Both the position numbers and the translations under genes were made by a program. This document shows positions 18,045 through 27,353 of a DNA stretch of 39,007 nt, piece after piece. Position 1 is the first letter of the stretch. Every line of letters begins with the position of its first letter. The notes below the pieces were generated by a model. It saw only the letters and a list, made by a program, of their open reading frames with translations. It was not told the origin of the DNA and ran no database searches. Source of the stretch: Sanchytrium tribonematis (lineage: Eukaryota > Sanchytriomycota > Sanchytriomycetes > Sanchytriales > Sanchytriaceae); contig JADGIG010000026.1 of assembly GCA_018985235.1 (NCBI GenBank), forward strand, positions 1 through 39,007, written 5' to 3'.

Positions 18045-18091
18045 GAAAATTCTTGGCCTAAAAATTTAAACCTGATTTTCCTTAAATAGCT

Positions 18092-18108
18092 CTGATAATG
18101 AGTATCAG
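18092..18108. promoter_or_regulatory. inverted GATA repeat upstream of the rhodopsin-GC gene
   Basis: CTGATA, 5-bp spacer, TATCAG: a perfect inverted repeat 48-64 bp upstream of the rhodopsin-GC ATG, in a 196-bp spacer that is otherwise plain AT-rich sequence. It could bind a GATA-type factor. This is a motif match only. Confidence 0.3.
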
Positions 18109-18240
18109 TCTTAATAAAGAGCTCATTGCCAAAATCTAGATTTATTATAATTAGAAAGAATTGTTAAAATTTGAAATTTTTATGAAAAAGTGGAACAGTG
18201 AAAGAATTAATTATAAAAAATATAATTTATGTAGCATAAT

Positions 18241-20211
18241 TCAGTCAAATTCGGTCTCACTGCTCGAAATAGCATTAATAAAATCTTCGAATGAGCTCAC
18301 ACCTTTAATGCCCTCGGCAATAGCCAGCAATGAATCACCGGAAGAAGTATAGTTTGACAAATTACTGGTGTTAATTAATTCGTGAGCATGTATTGGTTTA
18401 CGATCTGACTTTCCAGGTGTAGGTAGAGCTCTACTAGGAGGATTCGAAGGTGATCTATCAGTAGGAATCTCAATATGATCCATCAAAGAAATTTTCGGTT
18501 TATCTACAGTCTCAATTCCATATTTATCTATCAACTGATTTAAAGGCATATCACTTGTTATTGTCGCACGCTTTTTGGTTATCTGAGTAGCTACACTGGG
18601 ATCGGCAACTATTCGTACCATAACATGAACTAATATAGGGATTTTTGGATCTCTTGTATCAACATCAACTTCGACTTTCTTTAAAGCATCTCTGATCGAA
18701 TCGGTCACCACTATTTGACTTTTTTCACCATCAAGAAAAGCCATGTCGAAGGCAATGTTCTTTAGACCATTTTTGTTAGCAATTTTACGAATGGTGCTCT
18801 GGACCAGGTCACCAAATTTCACAGATACTGGAACTTTAACCGTCTTCGTAATTTTCTTTTCAGTGTTTAAAATCATCTTGGCAAGTATCCATTTATCAAC
18901 GGATTGTGAAAATGTGTCTCTTTTCGAAGGCTGTTCTACTCCAATTGTCATACGCTTCGACGGCCCCATTTTATTAGATATTGGGCTTTCAAAGCTCGAC
19001 ATAGGTCTAGGATTCATTGTAGCATCTATGTTAGCACTGAGTTCCGCAGATGACATGGGCCGTTGTGGTAATGGACGCTTATATTTTGCTTCATTTTTTG
19101 ATGTGTTACTTTCTTCAAACTCTATTGACCTTTGTGAATTAGCGCCCTCAGTTATTTCATGCAAAAAGACTTTAATTTCTTCCTGTAAAGTAGAGACTTC
19201 TACCTGGTCATTGCTTTTGGAAAAAAGACTTCGCCTCCTATCCATTTTCACATTAAGATCGTTCAAGACCTGAAGAATAAGCTCTTCATTGGCTAATTTT
19301 CGTTCTCCACTCTTGGATTTTATACTTAAAAACCAAGAGTTGAGAAAAATGTCAATACTTGATCGTTTGTCAACATCGAGTCCAGACTTTCGTAGTTTCC
19401 CAAACACTCTGAATTTCAGGGCTGCTTGACGTAGCAATTCACCAACAGTCGTGGCCTCAGTTGCTGCAACTGTTTTAAATTGTGCAATCTCTTGCGAATT
19501 TGACATTTTACCTTGATAAATTCGGATTGCAGTAACCTTTGTTGATTTTGGAAAGTTTTTCACAGGTGATGGTCTAACTTTGCCTTCAAGTTTTGCCAGA
19601 GTCACAGTAGCTTGCTTAGGTTTTGATTCTTCTGAGTGCTGTTCCTTGTTTATTATTTTATGTTTTTCATTTTCGTTGATGTCCGCCTCTTTTTCTAATA
19701 CCTCTTCCTGTTCAACTTCTTCGTCTACGAGCTCATCACTAAGTTCTTCAGTGTCCTCTTCGGAACTGTCAACATCAAAACCACTATCCGGTCGTTTTAA
19801 AAATTTACCAGCAACTGAAGACACTCGTTTATCGACAGACGCTAAAGTATCCAAATTTCCATTATTATCAATAACACTTTCAGAAAATCTAACAGACTTG
19901 TCTGTTGCTCCCAATTTCCCTACATAATCTTCCTGTTCTTTAAACTCGCTGAGTTGCAAATTTCGATGTCGATTTACACGTGCCAAACGCTCAGATGGAG
20001 TTTCAACAATTTCTGCAGGAATATAACCGATTTGATTGCTCGATAATGGCTTTACCAGCCACCAATAATTATTACTATCATCCAAAAGCAGCAACGGCTC
20101 ATTTTTAATGACATCGATTTGCGAATCGACTGTGGCTTTAAATGTCTGAAGAGCATGAACTAATGAAAAATCCTTTTCTTCCTGAACGAAGTCGCTGTCA
20201 CTATCACTCAT
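18241..20211 (-). CDS. SH3-domain polarity protein with RA-like domains (Tea4/Bud14-like)
   Basis: 656 residues. An N-terminal SH3 domain (about 15-72: ALQTFKATVD...NYWWLVKPLSSNQIGYIPAEIVE) is followed directly by TPSERLARVNRHRN, wording I associate with fungal Tea4/Bud14-type SH3 proteins that link polarity markers to formins and PP1. A long acidic stretch (EEDTEELSDELVDEEVEQEE) comes next. Two regions with ubiquitin-like or Ras-association character follow, at about 228-320 (TAIRIYQG...TVGELLRQAALKF) and 460-530 (VPVSVKFGDLVQSTIRKI). The C-terminus is Ser/Pro-rich and ends in ETEFD. The SH3 call is firm; the orthology and the RA-like calls are inference. Confidence 0.65.
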   Translation of the reverse strand: MSDSDSDFVQEEKDFSLVHALQTFKATVDSQIDVIKNEPLLLLDDSNNYWWLVKPLSSNQIGYIPAEIVETPSERLARVNRHRNLQLSEFKEQEDYVGKLGATDKSVRFSESVIDNNGNLDTLASVDKRVSSVAGKFLKRPDSGFDVDSSEEDTEELSDELVDEEVEQEEVLEKEADINENEKHKIINKEQHSEESKPKQATVTLAKLEGKVRPSPVKNFPKSTKVTAIRIYQGKMSNSQEIAQFKTVAATEATTVGELLRQAALKFRVFGKLRKSGLDVDKRSSIDIFLNSWFLSIKSKSGERKLANEELILQVLNDLNVKMDRRRSLFSKSNDQVEVSTLQEEIKVFLHEITEGANSQRSIEFEESNTSKNEAKYKRPLPQRPMSSAELSANIDATMNPRPMSSFESPISNKMGPSKRMTIGVEQPSKRDTFSQSVDKWILAKMILNTEKKITKTVKVPVSVKFGDLVQSTIRKIANKNGLKNIAFDMAFLDGEKSQIVVTDSIRDALKKVEVDVDTRDPKIPILVHVMVRIVADPSVATQITKKRATITSDMPLNQLIDKYGIETVDKPKISLMDHIEIPTDRSPSNPPSRALPTPGKSDRKPIHAHELINTSNLSNYTSSGDSLLAIAEGIKGVSSFEDFINAISSSETEFD

Positions 20212-20307
20212 TTAGGAGACTCTGAGGGTTTCCAATATAAATTGAATATTTTTATTACTCGAGGACCAATCACACTAAAATCCTTAATTAGCCAATCAAC
20301 ATCTCAA

Positions 20308-21075
20308 TTAGCCTGAAGCAGATTTGATCCAATCATTCCACCCAATACCAGGCTTATTGATCCCACAGCCTTGAAGTCTCACAACAATTTCACCAGCTTT
20401 AGGTCTGTCACAATAGCTTAGCATATTCTTAATAATTTCAAGTGTAGCCGGAACCATAAATCCTTTCCCTTCAATAAAATTAAATTGCAACTTACCATAA
20501 TCTGGCAAATCTTTCCAATCTGGCCACGTTTGAATAGTTGGAGTTCCGAGTAGCCCAAATATTGCACATATTAATGGAATTTCACCCTCAACATGGAATA
20601 AAACTCGCTTGTGGATCATCTCATATCCTACACATCCCAAAGCCCAAATGTCTTGTGTGCTGGTTATTTCTCCGCCAAATGCCTCCTCGGGACTCATGTA
20701 AAATATAGTGGACTGACTTGAAGGGAAATCTATCAATTTAACAATACCTAAATTGTCAATCAAAATGTTTTCGGGTTTCAAATCATGGTGTTGTATATCT
20801 TTTTCGTGAATAAATGCCAAACCTCTAGCTATTTGCACAATAATTTCCTGAATAATATTTGTTGGAATGCCGTATTTAATTAGTTCTAGTAAATTATGCG
20901 GTATGTAGTCCATTTCCAAAATTCTACCATTCACATTATATATTTTTATAATGTTGGGATGATCGAGTGATTTTAAAATTTTAATTTCTTCTGAGTTTGT
21001 GCTATGCTTGTATATTTTACCTTTCATTTTGAAAACGTCCCCATGTCTCCCAGAAGATATCAATAAAGATGCCAT
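20308..21075 (-). CDS. CDK20/CAK1-like protein kinase with atypical activation segment
   Basis: A 255-residue compact kinase domain. It has a Gly-poor loop (SSGRHGDVF), a likely beta-3 Lys23, and the catalytic loop HHDLKPEN (Asp98, Lys100, Asn103), where His replaces the usual Arg of HRD. DFP (116-118) replaces DFG, and only about 14 residues separate its Asp from the SPE (APE) Glu, roughly half the CDK length. The late insert LLGTPTIQTWPDWKDLPDYGKLQF closely follows CDK20/CCRK (LGTP...WPEL..LPDYNKISF). CDK20 is a ciliary kinase, and yeast CAK1 is a diverged relative that activates CDKs. It starts 6 bp after the IFT121 stop on the same strand. It is probably active but constitutive, since metal-binding Asp116 is kept. 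Confidence 0.75.
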   Translation of the reverse strand: MASLLISSGRHGDVFKMKGKIYKHSTNSEEIKILKSLDHPNIIKIYNVNGRILEMDYIPHNLLELIKYGIPTNIIQEIIVQIARGLAFIHEKDIQHHDLKPENILIDNLGIVKLIDFPSSQSTIFYMSPEEAFGGEITSTQDIWALGCVGYEMIHKRVLFHVEGEIPLICAIFGLLGTPTIQTWPDWKDLPDYGKLQFNFIEGKGFMVPATLEIIKNMLSYCDRPKAGEIVVRLQGCGINKPGIGWNDWIKSASG

Positions 21076-21081
21076 TAGGAT

Positions 21082-24036
21082 TTACTTATCAGTTTGACTT
21101 TCCCCCAAAGGCTGTTTCAAGTGACAGACACTGCACCAATTTGAACTCAACAAGACCTTGCATCTTGAGCATCGTATCCCAGACTTGCATATAGTTCCTT
21201 TATCATCAAACTCAATTTTCATAGTGCAATTTGAGCATGTACTACTTATGTTGCTTTTAGCATTGCAATGGACACAATCTATTAAATCGCAGCTCTCTGA
21301 ATTGTTTCTAGAAAAAGTCTCAGTAAGTAGGTTTATGCATGTTATGTATATATCTTTAGAGCGCAACAGCCCAAAGCATGCGGATGATATGGCATAAAGC
21401 TTTAAATTAAATGCACTTAAACCTCGAAGTAATATGACGGTGAGAAGTGGCAATGTTCTTGAGAGTAGACAAGGCGTTGTTAGTTTAAGGGTTTCGCTGT
21501 AGTATTCATTTTTATAATTTAATAAGGCTTTATAAAAATAGTGGTATTCAATACAAACTGTAAAATTATTACTTGCACAGCCTTTCAAAAAGGCTAATTT
21601 TTTGTTACTGAGCAGATCTTCATAGTTAAGGCTTTCCAGCTGTTGCAGACATTTATCGTACATAGAGATCCCAAAAAGAAATTTAACATTCGTATAAATA
21701 TTGCCGTAAGTAATATCATTATGCTGTTCGTAAGTTAATTTTTGGTATATATGATTTGTTTTTAATTCGAGCAATTGCGTGGGGCTATCTACTTTAATGA
21801 TAGAGTAGTTACCAGATTGAAATTTATATTTAAAAGGAATTTCGCTATGTTTGATTTGATCAAATTTTCTCGCCGACAGTAAACACTGTGCAGACAGCTC
21901 ATACTCCGAAATAGAATCGAAGCATTTTGATGCCTCCAAGAAGCTCCCTTTTTTCTTTAAATTGATACCGACATTTTTAAAGCAAATTTTACGAATACTA
22001 TTATCTTGAATTAAATTTAAATAAGGTGCCAGCTTTTCAAGCGATTTTGTTTGTATGAGATAAAGGCAAAGATCATTAAAGTCTCCCTTATGCTTTAAAG
22101 TAGATATCACCTCATCAACTTTTTTAAAGTATTTCAAAAGTTCAATGGCCAGGTCCTCTTTTGAAAGTGACATCAACAGACGACAAAATTTCATTAAATC
22201 TTTGGACTTTGCCTTAATAAAACAAGAGAGTGCCTCATCTATCTTGTTTTGGTTAAGAAATTTTATTCCAATTTGCTTGTACAAATTCAAAGCCTCGTTC
22301 GGAATTAAGGAAGAGACATTAGGTGATTCTTTGTCTATTATACTTGAAAATTCGGTAAAATAATACTTAAACACGTCTACTGGTTTGAAGTTATTTGGTA
22401 ATTGTTCATAGCTAAAATATCTAACGATATAATTTGTAAATTCGGCTAAATAATCACCATCAATAATAATCGACTCTGAATTAACAATAACCAGTTTTTG
22501 TTTTTCAATGCAACAAACACCAAAGTCTTCATTGAATTTGAAGTCCAAAACATTGGGTCGTTTAAATTTTGCTTTGAATGGGTTGAGATCGTAAACATGT
22601 AATGTCTGACCTAAAAGAAGGCCCAATTGACCGAACTTCACCTCAAATTTAATCAAATTTTTCACTTCCCCACATTCCAATTCATATGAAAACAGCTGCT
22701 TCAGTTCAATATCAAAACCAGACACTTGCCCGCCTTTAAATAAAACATATAATACTTCTCTATAAGAAACACATGAAATACATTCTACTGAAGTTGCATT
22801 TGGGAACTTAAATTCTTTGAATTCTATTTTTCTCACTATATTGTCTACGTAAAAAATAGTTGGTTGATTAAAATTAAAGACTGTTGATTTGTAAATGAAG
22901 TAGTGATTCTTTGTAATAAAGCCTAAAAAACTTTTACAAATAGAGACCTCGAGTACGTTTTCTTTGATTTCGACTATTTCCAGAATTCGTCCAATTTTGT
23001 CAGCTATGGTGACTTTGGATTTTCCATCTTGGATCTCGCAAAAAACCAAGAACGAATCATTGGCGTGAAATGCTGAAAGTCCAGCTACTCTTATAGTCTT
23101 GAAGTTCAATGGGGTATACACACATATACAACTTTTGTCCATAATATTTTTTTCGTAATACAATATTCCAGTATCATATATTACTCGGTGATGACACCTA
23201 TATTTTAAAAACAAAACTTGAGACAAAGAGACAGAGGCTAGTGTTCCACCGTAGCTCATCAAAAATTGTTCATTAGTGGTATGTAAGTTCAGTTGACTTG
23301 ATAAAGAACCTGCTTGATTGTAAATTTGCAACATTCCTTTACGACAAATAAGTATGTTGTTTTTAATAAAAATCATATCGTCTCCTACACCAAAATCTAT
23401 CACTTTGTTAAGGTCCAAGTCGCTACATCCATATATTGTCTTTTCAGTTTTGATCAGAATTTTAAGATTTGTTTGCAATAGTTCTATGCCAGTGTTGAAA
23501 AGAAATTTGACAGGATTTTGGATGTTCAGCAGAAAAGTGCCCAGTTGAACCCCAGTCCAGTCGTACTTAACAATTTGACAAGGGCTATCAGTTAAAATCA
23601 GGAGATTTGAGTCAAGCCATTTACAATCTTTAATGGAGAGGTCTCGTAATTGAATTCCCCAATTAAGTTGGCCTAAACCAGTCCCTACAATGATCTGGCC
23701 GTCAGAATAAGCTATGGCTAAATAGGTTCTAAACGCAATACTAACAACTTTGGACAGATTTTTATGGTTTGACATTTCTTCATAGTAAGCATTTTGGTAA
23801 AATTTCCATATAATTAGAAGACCGCTTGAATCTCCAGACGCCAAATACTCCCCGTAGCACTCAATGCTTGTAATCTCTTCCTTGTGGCCTACAAGCTCTT
23901 GTATTTCATGATTCGAATTAATTACCAATATTGTGCCAGAAGTCAGTCCAATAAACTTATTTTCATTCATACATACACAACTGACTGAATTGCTTTTAGT
24001 ATTAATTAAAATAGAAGAATTGATCCAAGCAAACAT
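21082..24036 (-). CDS. IFT121: IFT121/WDR35, intraflagellar transport complex A subunit
   Basis: 984 residues (usual about 1180). IFT-A drives retrograde transport and membrane-protein entry in flagella. WD40 repeats occupy about residues 1-560. The opening matches WDR35 wording (MFAWINSSILIN...; VGHKEEITSIEC; SSGLLIIWKFYQNAYYEEMSNHKNLS; YSDGQIIVGTGLGQLNWG). Helical TPR-like repeats follow to about 930, and a C-terminal zinc ribbon has four Cys pairs (CVHC, CSNC, CSRC, CSVC). The frame is open to 24138 with further ATGs, but family similarity begins exactly at the ATG at 24036, and the extra 34 codons read through a pyrimidine tract typical of a leader. The stop is embedded in AGTAAA. Confidence 0.9.
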   Translation of the reverse strand: MFAWINSSILINTKSNSVSCVCMNENKFIGLTSGTILVINSNHEIQELVGHKEEITSIECYGEYLASGDSSGLLIIWKFYQNAYYEEMSNHKNLSKVVSIAFRTYLAIAYSDGQIIVGTGLGQLNWGIQLRDLSIKDCKWLDSNLLILTDSPCQIVKYDWTGVQLGTFLLNIQNPVKFLFNTGIELLQTNLKILIKTEKTIYGCSDLDLNKVIDFGVGDDMIFIKNNILICRKGMLQIYNQAGSLSSQLNLHTTNEQFLMSYGGTLASVSLSQVLFLKYRCHHRVIYDTGILYYEKNIMDKSCICVYTPLNFKTIRVAGLSAFHANDSFLVFCEIQDGKSKVTIADKIGRILEIVEIKENVLEVSICKSFLGFITKNHYFIYKSTVFNFNQPTIFYVDNIVRKIEFKEFKFPNATSVECISCVSYREVLYVLFKGGQVSGFDIELKQLFSYELECGEVKNLIKFEVKFGQLGLLLGQTLHVYDLNPFKAKFKRPNVLDFKFNEDFGVCCIEKQKLVIVNSESIIIDGDYLAEFTNYIVRYFSYEQLPNNFKPVDVFKYYFTEFSSIIDKESPNVSSLIPNEALNLYKQIGIKFLNQNKIDEALSCFIKAKSKDLMKFCRLLMSLSKEDLAIELLKYFKKVDEVISTLKHKGDFNDLCLYLIQTKSLEKLAPYLNLIQDNSIRKICFKNVGINLKKKGSFLEASKCFDSISEYELSAQCLLSARKFDQIKHSEIPFKYKFQSGNYSIIKVDSPTQLLELKTNHIYQKLTYEQHNDITYGNIYTNVKFLFGISMYDKCLQQLESLNYEDLLSNKKLAFLKGCASNNFTVCIEYHYFYKALLNYKNEYYSETLKLTTPCLLSRTLPLLTVILLRGLSAFNLKLYAISSACFGLLRSKDIYITCINLLTETFSRNNSESCDLIDCVHCNAKSNISSTCSNCTMKIEFDDKGTICKSGIRCSRCKVLLSSNWCSVCHLKQPLGESQTDK

Positions 24037-24304
24037 TTTCAAACCTTGGAGACTCGGAAAGAAAGAAAAAAAGAAAGAGGAGGATTTATTAACATATCGG
24101 AGCTGAAGGACATGTATATGATCCCACAAATGCATCACTTTTGCCTCTAGCTGTTTCCCAAATACAATTCCAACTCAAAGCATCCAAATGAACCTCCAGT
24201 TTATGTGCCATGTGCAATAAGTAGCTTTTAAGGAACATAACTCGGACTACAATTAGTAGTTTCATTTGGAGACTTGGAATGTAAAATTATAAATCACTTG
24301 TTTA
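24037..24304. promoter_or_regulatory. intergenic spacer and pyrimidine-rich leader upstream of IFT121
   Basis: The longest gene-free stretch of the window (268 bp). Read on the IFT121 strand it ends in a C/T-rich tract at about 24049-24084, just before the ATG, as in many fungal leaders. I see no tRNA, repeat or other gene in the rest. Confidence 0.4.
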
Positions 24305-25687
24305 CTAATCGTCATCACCGAGTTTTTTAAGACCCCACTGTGGTCTTTGACCCGTCCAAGTACCAAAATCACGAGTTGCTGGTTTGGGGGCATTCAAAAT
24401 TTTAACATAGTCATAGGTGGTTTCTCCCATTTCAGCAGCATCAATTCCAGATTCCTCTTCGGATGCATTTAGCTGTAAGGATAAACCTGGTATTCTATTA
24501 ATTATTAGAAGTATAATACACGTCAAAACAAATGACCATAGGAAACACACAACGCAACTCAAAATTTGCCATTTTATAACTCCCTCTCCTTCCACTAATC
24601 CGGATTCTTTCAAAGTAATACCATCAATATCTGACCACTTTCTTTCAGCAAAAACACCGGTCAATATATTACCAGCAATTCCACCTACTCCATGCACTGT
24701 GAATACATCCAACTACATTATTTGTAATTACTGTGTCATCAAGTTGCAGCTTTTCTTTTGCAATAACGCCAAGATAACAAAAACTACTTCCTATCATTCC
24801 TATTAGCAGCGCATACCCAGGATTGACGAACCCGGCTCCGGGAGTGATTGCAACTAATCCCGCAACGGCTCCGCAACAAAAGCCTATTGAAGAAAATTTT
24901 TTAGTTCTTAAATAGGACCACAACATCCACGCTAGAGAGCCTCCGGAAGCAGCCATATTTGTGGCCATTATTGCAGCCGCTGCTCTTGGTCCAGAACTAA
25001 GTGCACTTCCCCCATTAAATCCGTTCCAGCCGAACCAAAGAAAAAGGGTTCCTAGAAGAACATTGGCAGGAGAATGTGCCGAACTTTTTGCTTGGTTTCT
25101 TCTTTTGCCCAAAATTAATACGAATGCCAATGCAGCTGAGCCCGAAGCAATACTAAATTATAAATAATTACTGTACTGGCGAACCTCCTGCAAAATCAAG
25201 TACTCCAGCTTTATTCAACCAACCGTTGGTGTTCCAACACCAATAGGCTATGAAATCGTAAACTTAATTAAAAATAAATACCTAAGGTTGTCCAAATAAA
25301 TACGAATACTATTTTCGGTAGCAAACGGGCGTTTTCAGCACCAGCTCCTACAACAAGTGCCGGGGTTATACCTGCAAATGCTGATTGATATATTGCAAAT
25401 GCATAATCAGGATATTTAGAATTTGGATCCGTTTCTGAAGTCAAATGATTAAATCCACCATTATAAAATGAACCTATAAAATCCCCTCCTTCTGAGGAAA
25501 ATACCAGTGAGTAGCCGAACATAAACCATTGTATTAAAACAACTGAATAGGTTAAAAAACAAAGCAATAATATACTTAAAGCTGCTTTAGATGTTGTCAA
25601 TCCAGAGTAGAAATATCCAAGTCCAGGGATCATTATGAATACTAACGTACTGCATAAAAGTAAAAAGCTCGTGTCACCAGCAGTCAT
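24305..25687 (-). CDS. ammonium transporter AMT1 (4 exons)
   Basis: Join 25282-25687, 25172-25262, 24732-25152 and 24305-24712, giving 441 residues of the Amt/MEP family. The N-terminus IPGLGYFYSGL, the pore twin-histidine sites SPVHIASG and FTVHGVGG, the ligand-binding Asp in LDFAGG, and LFLWFGWNGFNGGSA are all present. The normally conserved Arg of the GA-x-AER motif is Asn here (GAGAENARL), unlike the neighbouring paralogue. Three 19-nt introns are needed, and each restores family sequence: L|VYDFIAYW, PVH|IASG and DDT|LDVFTVHG. It transports ammonium at the plasma membrane. It is a tandem paralogue of AMT2, 148 bp upstream. The spacer holds GATA cores, a site type used by nitrogen regulators in fungi. 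Confidence 0.93.
24713..24731 (-). other. 19-nt spliceosomal intron 3 of AMT1
   Basis: GTAATTACAAATAATGTAG, phase 0 (ACA|TTG). It lies at the same codon boundary as the only AMT2 intron (DDT|LDV). T12, A14, T15 present. Confidence 0.95.
25153..25171 (-). other. 19-nt spliceosomal intron 2 of AMT1
   Basis: GTAATTATTTATAATTTAG, phase 2 (CA|T). It splits the codon of the pore histidine in SPVHIASG. Absent from AMT2. Confidence 0.95.
25263..25281 (-). other. 19-nt spliceosomal intron 1 of AMT1
   Basis: GTATTTATTTTTAATTAAG, phase 1 (G|TT), restoring TTLVYDFIAYW. It ends AAG rather than TAG. Absent from AMT2. Confidence 0.94.
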
Positions 25688-25777
25688 TTTAAGTTATACA
25701 AGCCACATAAATTTGAAACCGCAGACATATGTTCATTATTATTACAATTATTAATTATTTATAAAGAATTGATCCAT

Positions 25778-25806
25778 TTATCGCCACATGGTCAAAAGCG
25801 GATAAG
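25778..25806. promoter_or_regulatory. pair of GATA cores upstream of AMT1
   Basis: TTATCG (25778-25783, GATA on the minus strand) and GATAAG (25801-25806, plus strand), about 90-120 bp upstream of the AMT1 ATG. Fungal nitrogen GATA factors (AreA/Nit2 type) bind such cores. The motif is short and the sequence AT-rich, so this is suggestive only. Confidence 0.25.
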
Positions 25807-25835
25807 AAAATTGAGATTGTCATTCAGGATTAATT

Positions 25836-27156
25836 TTATTCGACATTGTTTAGTGGTTCTTCTGATTCCTTGACTCTCATGTCTCCTTTCTTAGTTTGAC
25901 TATGTAAAAAGTCAAAGGAAAGCTCTCCAATCTCTGAGATATCAACCCCTGCCTCTTCATGATGGGCTTGTAATCTGAGACTCAAACCTGGAATTTTATC
26001 CAAAACTAGTACAATAACCCCAGTGATAACAAATGACCAACCAAAACAGGCCAAACAGTCTATTAATTGCCATGCAAGCAGCATTCCGTCACCTTCTATA
26101 ACGCCGGTGTATTTTATGGTAGCGCCACTTAAACTAGGCCAATATCTTTGAGTACAAAAGCCAGTCAAGATATTTCCAACAATGCCGCCAACCCCATGGA
26201 CTGCAAAGACATCTAGCTATATAAGTTTAAAATACAGTGTCATCAAAATTGAAATACTCCTTAATTTTTCCTGCAAAATTACAACAAAAAGCACCAATGA
26301 TTCCAATAAGAATGGAGCTTCCTGGTGATACAAATCCTGATCCAGGTGTGATTGCCACCAAACCTGCAACCGCCCCACAGCAAAAACTAATTGCACTAAA
26401 TTTTCCAGTTTTATAGTAGTCTATAATCATCCAAGTCAATGATGCACTTGAGGCTGCTAAATTTGTCGTAATAATTGCTGCCGCAGCTCTTCCATTAGCT
26501 CCCGCAGCACTTCCACCATTGAATCCATTCCATCCAAACCATAAAAATAAGGTACCCAAAATGACATTAGCTGGCGAATTGGGTAAAAACTCTTGATTTT
26601 TTCTTTTACCAATTACCAAAGCATATGCAAGTGCAGCCGCTCCGCTGGATATATGGACGGGGGAACCACCAGCAAAATCAAGAGATCCATTCAAGTTGAG
26701 CCAGCCATTTGGATTCCAAACCCAATATGCTATAAAGTCGTACACGAAAATTGACCACAAGAAAATAAATACCATCTTTGGGAGAAGTCTAGCTCGTTCG
26801 GCAGTGGCCCCGATAACTAAAGCAGGACTAATACCGGCAAAGGTGGACTGAAAAAAAACAAATGCATAATCGGGGTATGTAGTTTTATCAGCAACAACGC
26901 TACCCAATCCCACAAAAGCCCCATTTGTAAAAGACCCGATCATTGGACCACCATCAGCAGCAAAGACAAAGGAATATCCAAACAAAAACCATTGAATCAT
27001 TACAATTGAATACGATACAAAACAAAGAAGTAACATAGACAAAGCTGACTTGTTATTACACAAACCGCTATAAAAGTATCCCAGTCCAGGAATCATTGAA
27101 AATACTAAAGCTCCTGATATTAATAAAAATGCAGTATCTCCAGAATCTGAGCCCAT
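25836..27156 (-). CDS. ammonium transporter AMT2 (2 exons)
   Basis: Join 26236-27156 and 25836-26216, giving 433 residues. It has the full set of Amt/MEP landmarks: IPGLGYFYSGL, GATAERARLLPK with the usual Arg, LDFAGGSPVHISSG and FAVHGVGGIVGN (twin His), GTLFLWFGWNGFNGGSA, about 11 membrane helices, and a soluble C-terminal tail with the regulatory GVDISEIGELSFD (family G-x-D-x-x-EHGE). A single 19-nt intron sits at DDT|LDV. It is a close tandem paralogue of AMT1 downstream. It retains the consensus at positions where AMT1 has changed, so it may be the main transporter. Confidence 0.95.
26217..26235 (-). other. 19-nt spliceosomal intron in AMT2
   Basis: GTATTTTAAACTTATATAG, phase 0 (ACT|CTA), restoring FDDTLDVFAVHGVGG. 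Same position as AMT1 intron 3 but different sequence. Branch-site-like CTTAT at positions 11-15. Confidence 0.96.
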
Positions 27157-27289
27157 TCTTCCAGTGTTTTAAAAGTAAATTCGTCGCTATCTACCTGAAT
27201 CAATTTCCTGAAAATTTGCGACGTCAATTTGATGTCCCAGAAAAATTGGCACGATAAAAATGAGCATAAAAGGCAATATAAAATTTTGG

Positions 27290-27304
27290 CCAATCATTAA
27301 TTGG
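27290..27304. promoter_or_regulatory. inverted CCAAT pair between AMT2 and the fascin-like gene
   Basis: CCAAT (27290-27294) and ATTGG (27300-27304), a 5-bp spacer, inside a 197-bp divergent spacer. A further ATTGG lies at 27245. It is a likely binding site for the HAP/NF-Y complex serving one or both genes; GATA cores also occur in this spacer. Confidence 0.35.
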
Positions 27305-27353
27305 CAACTGAACGTTTTAAATCCTTTACAACTCTCCGTGATAAATTTAGTTC

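Noticed and set aside
24037-24304. A tRNA or other RNA gene in the longest spacer
   Set aside because: No T-loop-like GTTCRANYC or cloverleaf pairing is visible on either strand by eye. A covariance-model scan of the whole window would settle it.
24305-27156. Ammonium transporter pseudogenes broken by frameshifts
   Set aside because: All four breaks are 19-nt GT-AG segments with the same branch-site layout, and the exons are otherwise fully conserved. Introns explain them better than decay.
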